DNA of 64,000 nucleotides from Polytrichum commune (Eukaryota; Streptophyta; Polytrichopsida; Polytrichales; Polytrichaceae): NCBI GenBank assembly GCA_950295325.1, contig OX485803.1, positions 67,161,554 to 67,225,553 of the forward strand, read 5' to 3'. Shown piece by piece: positions 55,603 to 64,000 of this stretch (position 1 is its first letter; each line of letters starts with the position of its first letter). The notes under the pieces were generated by a model. It saw only the letters and a program-made list of their open reading frames with translations, ran no database searches and was not told where the DNA came from. The position numbers and the translations under genes were made by a program.

Positions 55603-57720
55603 TTTTTTTCCCTAGTGTGTACATTTAAAAAGGGTATTAAGAATCTTAATGTACAAAAAGGGGGGCAAAGGTTTACATGAAAATTTGACAAGAAATGTGT
55701 TTGTTTCATCCAATTCATGTTTTCATCCCATTGTTGTCATATGCTAATAATCCTCAGTGACTACCATGACCATTTTGGTTAGGATTTGCGTTTGGGTTCT
55801 AGGTCTTTACAAATTGGAGATTCTTGGACATCATAGGCTCCCTTGAGATTTGCTTTGTGGATTGTAGCTAAGTTATTGTGCTTCATTCTTTGTTTGTTTG
55901 GTGCAATTGTTGAGTTACATGTTATGGATAAAAAAATGTTCAATGAGTTTCTCATTAGCAAGTGAAAGTGGATTTTATATGTAATAAGGGCCTATTTAAG
56001 TCATGATTTATATTTTGTATATGCAATGAAGGCATTTATCACATTCGATTGAAAACTTAGTATAAATACTTGAATTCATTTTCTAGGTTGCTGTTAATAC
56101 GTATAAATTTGTTTTTCTTTCATAAAGTTCCCATATATAGGGTGTTGAATCTCATGTATAGGGTGCACATCATTAGGTATTGTATATTGGGTATGCAATA
56201 TCCCGTGTTATTGGCCTCTAACTAGAACTTATGTTTTGCTTCGACGCTGATGCCTCCAACCTTACTATAGACATTATGCTTGCTCAAAATCCATCCTGAA
56301 AATTGAACCAACCTATCTCCTACACCAGTAGAACTTGTTACAACCAAGGACGATTACTCATTATGCGGTGCAAAAGGGAAGCACTTTCACTGGCATATGC
56401 TATTAAAAAATAAAACCATCGTTGTTTACTAGATAAGTACTTTCAATTCATAGTGGACCATCACACCTTAGTCCACCTACTATACCCCAGTATAACCAGT
56501 TGTATTTTATGTTGGACCATGTTATTAATGGAGTTTGCATTTGAAGTTGCGTTTAAATTTGCAAAAATGCATTACGTGCCTGATTTATCATCACGTGTTA
56601 TTAAGGTTGCTAAACATGCCATCTCTATAGCCACTTTGGACGGCCATGTAAAACTCCAACACATCTCGTCCATCCCATTGCACCCTTCTTACAATGGGGT
56701 GTGAATTTTGTTGGACCCATTAAACCAACTACAAGATATGCACAAAATTGATACATACTCATTCTTACGTACTTTGGTAGCAAATGGGTGGAGGCTAAGG
56801 TCCTTTGTACCAATGATGTTGCAATCGTGGCCATATTCATATACAACGCCATAATTATGAGGCTTGGATGCCCACCCAAATTTACATCCGACAAAGGCAC
56901 ACATTTTGTCTATCAACTCATGGTTACATTTGTTTATCAAGCATCAAACCTCTAACATGTATACCGTATAAGGTAACCATAGTTGAAAAATAATACATAC
57001 TTGTCAACATACTAGCAAATTTTGTGAATGAAAACCAATTTGATTGGGATGAGTGCCTACCCACTTCTCTACGAGAATATCGAGTGGCCCATAAAATTAC
57101 CATGAGATATTCCTCTTTTGAGTTAGTTATGGTACACAACCACTCTTATCATCTCAATACATTGTACCCACATTCACAACATCGACCCTTTGTGATTACT
57201 CCCATAAACATATGCTCGTGTCACAAATAAAAGATCTCATCCGACTTAATGAATGAAGGGATACATTTTAAGAAATAACCGTCACATCACAAACGAATGC
57301 ATCAAATATTCTCAAGGAAAAACACCCATCAAGGTGTTTGGGAAAGGCGACACGGTTTTATGATGTCCCCCAAGTCCAAAGTTAAAACACCAAAAATTTG
57401 CTACATCATGGAAGGGCCCTTATGAAGTTTAGCTTACATTACCTAACAACACAACATTGTTAGTTCGACAATAATTGTTTAACTCAACGGGGGTCATTGT
57501 CAATAATAAAAACCTACCATACCATTGGCGCCATTATTCCCCCCATCACTCCTCCACATTACTAGTTACCCAAAATCTCTCGATTAACGTTAAGGACGTT
57601 GGATGCCATGGGATTGAGGTAGGTATTATCAATACACCTAACTTCATTACCATCCCTATTCATTACGTTGACAAACCTCCACTACTACACCATCGTACGG
57701 AATGATGAATTGCGAACCTT
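54545..57720 (+). pseudogene. Ty3/gypsy pol relic: RT, RNase H, integrase, GPY region
   Basis: Coding blocks occur in pol order but in changing frames. RT: VFFAWTPNDLKDI at about 54608, then ATWLSPMVIVPKK and the LRICVNF block (54790-54870), a GPYQFERMPFG-like block at about 55060, and IHGSFDDHIQHLKLILGKC (55178-55230), where the catalytic YxDD is lost to a frame change. After an insertion: RNase H with DADASN at about 56240, REALSLAYAI and FIVDHHTLVHLL (56440-56470). Integrase: FVGPI at about 56707, SKWVEAKV, then TSDKGTHFV at about 56887, and DWDECLP at about 57043. The C-terminal KVKTPK and a GPYEV-type block are at about 57375-57420. Gag and protease are not visible. Many stops and frame changes show it is dead. 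Confidence 0.88.
55510..56215 (+). mobile_element. LTR-like insertion between RT and RNase H
   Basis: The Ty3 relic breaks at about 55509 (after LFKPHMN) and resumes at about 56225. The 700 bp between has no pol sequence. Its right half matches 43120-43470, including gtataaatac (about 56070) and ttctaggttgctgttaatac. A (GT)n run is at 55572-55599. It may be a solo LTR of another element. Exact ends and a target duplication were not found. Confidence 0.55.
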
Positions 57721-58400
57721 CCAAGGCTCCCATCTTTTTGGCCTATACCTAAACGAAACGAGACGTTTAACGTCTCCGTGATGAATCTCCTCGCTCCAAC
57801 GTTTGTGTGCATTTTCCCATTCACCACACTTATACTCTCCATTGCCAACACGATGAGGCCCTCGACCATCACTCAACCTTGACATTCCCCTCCAACTCAC
57901 AACATTGTAATGAATCTATCACCATATACATATGCTTGCATGTGGAAGGCTTTGAACAATTGGGGATGTGTAAAACACATTGGATTAAAATCAATATACC
58001 TAGACATTGGTAACGACGTCAATGCTAATTTTGCATTGATTACTTACACACGATCAATGCCGGCGATGACAACACTACGTTTTCAAGCCATGGTGCAAGG
58101 GATTTTCATGGTTTGGATATGGGATTATGTCCAAAGCCCACTATGACCAGCCAATGGATTCAAGATTTCTTTTTGCACCACGCAGTATGTTCCAGTACAT
58201 GACTTGGCAACAATAGTTAATGTTACACAAGTGATCACCGCCATCAACTTTCCTATGAAAGCAATCTTAGCCATGGGAGGAGTTGAATGGGGAACTCTGA
58301 TAGCGGGGATCATCAACAATACATGGTGTCAATACAATGCAACTTTAGTATTTACTTGAACTTTGTAATGCATCTTGAACATGGACACATGTGCCATGAT
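57721..58400 (+). other. Unknown coding-like segment after the integrase
   Basis: An open stretch of about 70 codons runs from 58147 to the stop at about 58358. It includes a hydrophobic run around ILAMGGVEWGTLIAGIINN and a TQVITAINF block. A shorter frame is at 57910-58146. It sits where some Ty3/gypsy elements have a third ORF. I recognise no family, and it may be chance or unrelated. Confidence 0.35.
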
Positions 58401-60000
58401 CATTGGGTTGTGTGAATGACTTTGTAAATGACGTCCAAGCATTCCCAAGAGGGCAACGGTTGCACCCCACGAAAACGTATGGCAACCACAATGTGGCAAT
58501 TCTTAAAAAAAAAAACAAAAAAAAACGTATATGCTCTTGTGGTAATAAAGATTCTAAATAGTATGTAATGTCAATAAATTAGCATGGGCGAACCTAATTA
58601 CACGTATCAATGTGGATATAGTAGAGAATTGAAGGAACATAATGTTGTTCTAAAGAGGGAAGGAAAATGTCTTTATATTAATAATGGCCTCACTGCACAT
58701 ACATTTGATTAATGGGCCCACACTATCTATTATTGACCACATAAATGATCTTGCGATCACTAGGCAACAACCATAGAAGGTGGCAAAGGAGACTTGCTGC
58801 CATATGACAAAAAACCATACAAGTCTCTTTTAACAATGCATACCAATTTTAATGCCACACCAAAGTTGATTTAAAGCCCATATACAGTGTGACTAATTAG
58901 GTTGCATTAATAAGCAAATCATAGGAACTCCTAATCGGGAATAGAAAAGCCACTCATATCCCACGTTAATGTATAAGAGCATGTTTACATTACCGACTAG
59001 TAACCATGACCTCCACTTTCTAGAATCTCTCTTTGGTTGAGTGATGGTGCAACTTCATTTTACACGAGGACGCCAAAAATCAAAGTTATCATGGGTCTAC
59101 ATGATAGAAAATGAATGTGAAAGTGACATGAAAATAAGACAGAATCTTATGTGTCTATAGATAGACAATGCTTGGTGGTTACCCAAATTTAATGGGGAGA
59201 GAACCCAACTGAGTGGTCTCAACAGAATGTAAGATGACTATGTTATAAAATAGTAAACTATTTGGTGAATCTAATTTTAGTCATTTAAAGAAGAAAAACC
59301 ATCATAAAAAATACTAAGTTTGCTTTACATTGTGTCCAATGACAAAGACATTTAAAAGGTGTATAAATTCTCTAGATCATGGTCTTCAGGCCACCGACCA
59401 TGAGAAATCCTACATCATTTTTTCTCATGGCCCTTGATTATGTGTGTAAAACAACCCTAAGTAAGGTTTTGATACCTCTTTGCGACAACTTTAAGTTCGT
59501 AAGGAATTTGATCATATTGTTGATTATGGAGGTCAATAAATGAAACCCAAGAGTCCTCGATTATGGAGGGTCTCAGGTTCTGAGTGATAATCATCCACTA
59601 ACCTCCATTAAAATGATCAACTAAACACAAGATTTAGAGAAAGAAAGAAAGGACAACTATAATGTTGCAACCAATCTTGATATATAGTGTTGTTTCACTT
59701 GGAGTGAGCATAGTACTATACGTAATCTTGGAACATGTTTAAGTTTCAAGGAACTCAAAGATTATCACCCCTTTTCAAATTGAGCAATTTTGAACGAGTG
59801 CAAGCAAAGCCCTAGGACATGGTTGGTCATGTTCATCCACGAAGCAATAGTTGTTTCTTTTCCAGTTGCTTATATTTTGTATGCATGAGAGAATTTAAGA
59901 GTTCATGATTGTCATATATATACATGAAATTAGTGTGTAAAGTATGATTTGTATGTATAGTTTTCTTTTTTTATAATAAAGTTTTTGTATGTAGAGTGTT
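58401..60000. other. Unassigned
   Basis: A mixed A run at about 58506-58527. No gene or shared repeat was recognised. A downstream LTR for the Ty3 relic was looked for and not found. Confidence 0.45.
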
Positions 60001-62540
60001 CCAAATTGGGTCCCGTACACACGTGGCTACGACCCTCAAAGAAGAGTGGAACCCCTCCCCACCTATTTATACCCCAACATCTTTGACCACATACAACTTG
60101 TTTCAATATTTTGTGTGGAGTCTTGTGTATTGTTTATTGTTTTTGCCATATGATCAACAAGTTGAAGTGTTCGTATAGATTGAATGCATGAAATGAACAG
60201 AGAACCTACTGTCGTTTGAGTAAATATTACCAATTTCACATTTGTTCATGTTAGTGATTGGTGTACAATGTGTGGGGATACCGTGAAGGATATAGGGGAC
60301 TGGGGGCCACAAGATGTCCCTTCAAACCCAATGTACGTTGTGCGCATATGGGCGTGTCATAAAAGTACCATGGATATAAATGATGTGCTAGCCAAATCCT
60401 TTCAAGTAACATATAGGATGCATACTACTTAACTCAAAGCACAACTTACGTGTGTTCACGGGAGCGTGTGGTCTCACTTGCTCTTGTCCTCACTCTCGCA
60501 TGACCCACCTTTCAAACAATGAATTGAAGAGGAATGGAGCGAAGGAGGACTTCTTTGCCCAACTCCAAACCATTACACATAGTTTCTAGCTATCTACAAT
60601 TACTTTCCAATGTTAAATTATACTTAATGCAAGTTTCTACAACTCTTTCACAAAACCTTGTGGTAAATCAATAATAAATTGGAATGATGAATGGTGAATG
60701 GAAATGAAATTGTTTTGAATAAGAAATTCGTGATTGTCAATGTCATGTAATATCTTTCTTGAAGAGATTTTGGATGAAAATCCATAAGGAGAGATCTTTT
60801 CACATTGAAGAATGTGCTGAAACTTTTAGTTGCAAGCAACAAACAACTTTTATCAGTTGAATGCAACGTTGCTTTGAATAAGGAGGTTTCAATATTCAAA
60901 TGTCATCTCTCCTTAAACAAAAGTTGCAAGTGAAATTTGATAAATAGGAACCCTAATGGAGTTAGACCTTGAGTTGGACATTATAATGTCCTACCACGAA
61001 ATTAAAGTGCATGAGTTTATTCATAATTCACGAGAAATGCATAGTATACCACATTTTTATGAGACTCAACACATGACTTTGATCATCATTGTATATCTCA
61101 CATATTGTCCAGGTGGTGCATGTAGTCTTATGCACCATAGCACATATGTTCAACTAAGGGGCTAAAAGTATATCCCTTACATGGATATATATGAGGGAAT
61201 GAGTGTTTTTTCAAGGGTTTTAATCGATTTTGCGCATGTGGGAGGGCATTGTTGTCATGCAAGATCCCTCCTAGAAGTTGATTGAGGGGTTGCATGGTTT
61301 TTATTGGCTTCAAAGATCCTTAAGACTTTGACCGACCATAGCAAGCCCATTTCTTCACCAAATCACACGTGGAATGTATAGTTGAAAATCTCTTACAAAC
61401 ATGTTGATGGTTAACTAATTTAATGAATGTTCACAAAGTCCAATGTTTGTTGCATGATGAAGAGATTTGAGAATAAGGCACTGGAATAGGCGAGAATGAA
61501 TGACATGAATTTGTGAGAAACAAGAGTGAGATACTCCTCCCAAGGTGTCAGATCCCCTTTTAATAGGTTTAAACGGATATGCTAAAACACTAAACTTAAA
61601 GATCTAGAAACTCTAGTCAATTTTATTTATATATATCTAAATACAATTTTGACGTCTTTAGATTTGAATGATCAAGAGTGGTATTATAACAAAGGTGAGT
61701 CTTCAAAACCTTATTATGTATATATACATGAATGAAGAATGAGGTTTGACATGTATATAAGGTTTGTCAATAGTGGCGTAGTCCCTTAGTATTCTACATT
61801 CAAATTTTAATTCCAAAATGGAAATATTTAACGTATGGATTTTCACCACATCAATTTGTTCCACTTGTGTTATGAAGAAAGATGTTGGGTGTAGTATAGT
61901 CAACTTTAAAGTTATGGCATGTAGTAATATTTTGTGATCATAGGGCAAGTATTGACACAAGGAGGACAACTACTTCAAGTTCTAATTCCACTAGCTAAAC
62001 TACTTTTGTCTTTCTTTTTTGAGACAATTGAAACAAGTTTCTTTCAATGAGTGTCAACCGTACAAAGCTACCGGGGAGCTGAAAAAGAAGAGCTTGGTGG
62101 GCTCTCTTCGGTCCAACCCGTGGAACCATAAAGACCTCTTTGCGCAAACATCTTAAGCACATGTGATTAAACCAACCTCATGCGTTTTCATGTTCCGGCG
62201 CGTAGTTCTAGTATAATCCAAGTGTTACATAAGCTTGTTTCCTCCCCAAATTTTGTCGTATTTTCCAATCACATTGTCGTAGATGACAACTTTCTCCACC
62301 TCTCTATGGGTATTGTCCCATGCAATTCTAGCATACTCAATAATGCTTTGCCAAATCATCTTTTTTATTTTTTTATTTCTAATTTCTAATTTTGATATCC
62401 CACCTATTCTTATTGAAGGAGAGATCATTCGGTTCACACAAATAGTCCAAAGAGTGTTCCCTCTCAATAGCATCCATTAGAAACTACAATATGCTAAACT
62501 ACTATATGTCATTTCATTGGCATTGCAAGCTCAAAATAAG
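60001..62540. other. Unassigned
   Basis: Short frames (59996-60178, 60648-60899, 60956-61165, 61703-61969, 62180-62480) have no recognised domain. Their base use is that of the surrounding AT-rich DNA. Confidence 0.45.
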
Positions 62541-62542
62541 CA

Positions 62543-62772
62543 TATTACATTGTTTATGGCATTTAGTGTCACTTCTTATTTGGAACTACACTGTGCTATA
62601 ACTTCTTACTATAGATTTTATTTTATTTTGCAACAGTGGTTAACTAGGTTGTATGGATCTTATACAATGTAAATGACTTTTACTTGGTAAAAAAATACAA
62701 TTGTAGCAAAACACTATAGCATTGCATAACTCCAAGTAGTGAGCGACATTGATTACCATAAATGGTGTAGCA
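62543..62772. repeat. RB family MITE, 230 bp
   Basis: The ends attacattgtttatggcatttagtgtcact and gcgacattgattaccataaatggtgtag are inverse, and pairing extends inward through ggaactacactgtgctata / tatagcattgcataactcc. Confidence 0.78.
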
Positions 62773-63059
62773 ATAAAGGGTCGTTGTATTTAGGCACACC
62801 TCACATAAATTCCATCAACATGGTAGCATGGAACTTGTTACAACACTTTAGTGCTAGAATGCTAATTTTTTGAGGTGATACATGAGAATTTGTAGAGGTT
62901 ATGAACAATTATAAGCATGGCACGGGGCCCTTTGATGTGTGTTGAACATCTTATCAACTACGTTGTCAAGCGTGCAAGTTCTTCTTCACCAAGTCATTGC
63001 CAACCGTCAAAGACCAAGTGCAAGTGTTGATACGGTAGACAACCCTTATTCGGTTACTT
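62773..63059. other. Unassigned
   Basis: Nothing recognised. Confidence 0.45.
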
Positions 63060-63410
63060 TTCTTATTAGGACATCTAGATTTTGATTGCTTTGTGATTTG
63101 GTGTGACTCCAAGAACGGATTAAAAAAGACGTGTGGCTCAAAGAGATTAGGTCGTGTGTTCAAAATGTGTTAGCCATTCTAAACTCAACAGTCAACATGA
63201 TCGAGGGAGGCTTATATGACCATTCAATGAGCGTGGGAATCTTCAGTTTCATAATGAAAAAGATAATCATATGAGCTCCAAATGTTAAAGGAAAGTGGAT
63301 ACAGCCTCAATGTGCATTTGCTTAACCATCTTGTCCTAATTAAGTATATGTTTCAAACCCTGGGAGGAGTTAGACTTGTTGGAAAAAATCAACCATTTAA
63401 GACCCGTCAC
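63060..63410 (-). repeat. RD repeat, inverted
   Basis: Blocks gtgatttggtgtgactcc, ttagccattctaaactcaacagtcaacatgat, gcttatatgaccattcaatgagc, tatgagctccaaatgtt and atttaagacccgtcaccttaagtgc follow the 26470 copy. Confidence 0.72.
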
Positions 63411-63570
63411 CTTAAGTGCCTCCGAGCACGGGCATGTAAGTTACAACCAATTCCAATCACTTATGAAGCCTGTGCCACATTGCCATAAATGCGAATTCAA
63501 GTGTCACATTTTGTACTTGGGAGCTTCAAATATTATCTTACAGGTGAAGGTATGATAACCTCCACCCCAG

Positions 63571-63790
63571 TGATTGGGGAGATTTTTGGGCATGATCGGT
63601 TGAGATCCTAGTGTTTGCAAGTCCAACTGGTTACATGTTGACATCCTTCGGTTTTCCTTTATTGAATTGGGGTATATTTTATAGATTCTTCTAAAATGAT
63701 TGGTAATTTTCCTGCAGTCTTGAACTTCAACCAGTTTTTTCTCAAACTCAACCGGTTCATCTGTAACTAACTGCCAGTTCTCCCCGATCA
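63571..63790 (+). repeat. RA family element, 220 bp
   Basis: The ends tgattggggaga and tctccccgatca are a 12-bp inverted pair with one mismatch. All RA blocks are present in order. This is the cleanest single copy in the window and defines the family. Confidence 0.82.
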
Positions 63791-63861
63791 TAGCTCCACC
63801 CTTGTGCAAGCTTGTAGCGATTGGGGAGAGATTGTGGGCGATTTACTTTCTTACATGGCAT

Positions 63862-64000
63862 GGTCCGAGATAACCCTAAACTACTGGATGATAGTGGAAA
63901 GGTATCCAATTTTGGATGAAATGGTTGGCGGTTCGGTTCCCAATTATGAAATATTCTCTCTACTTGACAGAAGAAGAAGAAGAAAAACCTACTTAGGTAG
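63862..64000 (+). mobile_element. SINE-2, copy 3, cut by the window end
   Basis: Starts ggtccgagataaccctaaac and carries gatagtggaaagg and cggttcggttccc in the A-box and B-box positions, then ctctctacttgacag with a GAA-rich run. It continues past 64000. Confidence 0.78.

Noticed and set aside
59996-60178. Possible promoter/LTR segment with ctatttatacc
   Set aside because: Only a TATA-like word was seen. No second copy, LTR ends or linked coding region supports it.

Overview
The window reads as nuclear DNA of a land plant, probably a seed plant with a repeat-rich genome. It has one clear intron-containing protein gene in 64 kb. The rest is AT-rich and made almost wholly of decayed transposable elements and miniature inverted-repeat elements (MITEs), with short A/T/G/C tracts and one insert of mitochondrial origin. 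I cannot name the species. All boundaries were read by eye.

The one convincing gene is at 1981-3990 (+), a two-exon class I SAM-dependent methyltransferase of 279 residues. Its intron holds three extra, diverged copies of the exon 1 end together with the 5' splice site.

Layout. 1-1700: repeats. 1701-3990: methyltransferase leader and gene. 4000-7900: MITE and a diverged direct repeat. 7900-9300: 3' end of a Ty1/copia element on the minus strand. 9300-21530: nested MITEs, a 160-bp tandem repeat, a SINE with target duplications, and an inverted dimer with a potential 223-bp stem. 21674-22900: 3' end of a non-LTR element with RNase H, a CCHC zinc motif and what looks like a restriction-like endonuclease domain. 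23400-24000: mitochondrial-like insert with tRNA-Arg(UCU) and tRNA-Tyr(GUA) relics. 24000-49000: repeats only. 49169-49838: hAT-type element with an 11-bp terminal repeat and an 8-bp target duplication around a coding relic. 50446-51317: MITE interrupted by the second SINE copy. 51956-52200: zinc-motif relic of a second non-LTR element (minus). 54545-57720: broken Ty3/gypsy pol, split by an LTR-like insertion. 58400-64000: mostly unassigned, with a few repeats at the end.

Names used here for repeat families. TH1: ends GGGCCACTTCACAC, five copies. TH2: ends GGGCC..TTCACAC with tcccaagtccc inside, three copies. TH3: ends GGGG..TTTACA..ATGG, three or four copies. TH4: ends GGGCCGCTTCACA. TH5: ends GAGCATCCTCAGT. 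Several have TAA (or TGA) on both sides, which fits PIF/Harbinger (Tourist-like) MITEs. M1: ends CATTGTTTTGTCTAA, TA target, Tc1/mariner-like. RA: ends TGAT(C/T)GGGGAGA. RB: ends around TTTAGTGTCAC. RC: a 330-360 bp relative with TAGTGACAT..ATACCATATGA. RD: the commonest repeat, marked by taggatatgaa and tggtgtccattct. RE: long inverted ends beginning GGGAGAGGGAA. RF: begins near CAACACTAGGGTGTTGCACC. SINE-1 and SINE-2: two families with tRNA-type A and B boxes.

The genes do not form an operon or pathway: there is one host gene, and the rest is a record of successive insertions. The insertion order can be read in several places (SINE-1 inside TH1 and TH4, M1 inside RA, an RA dimer inside an RA copy, an LTR inside Ty3 pol).
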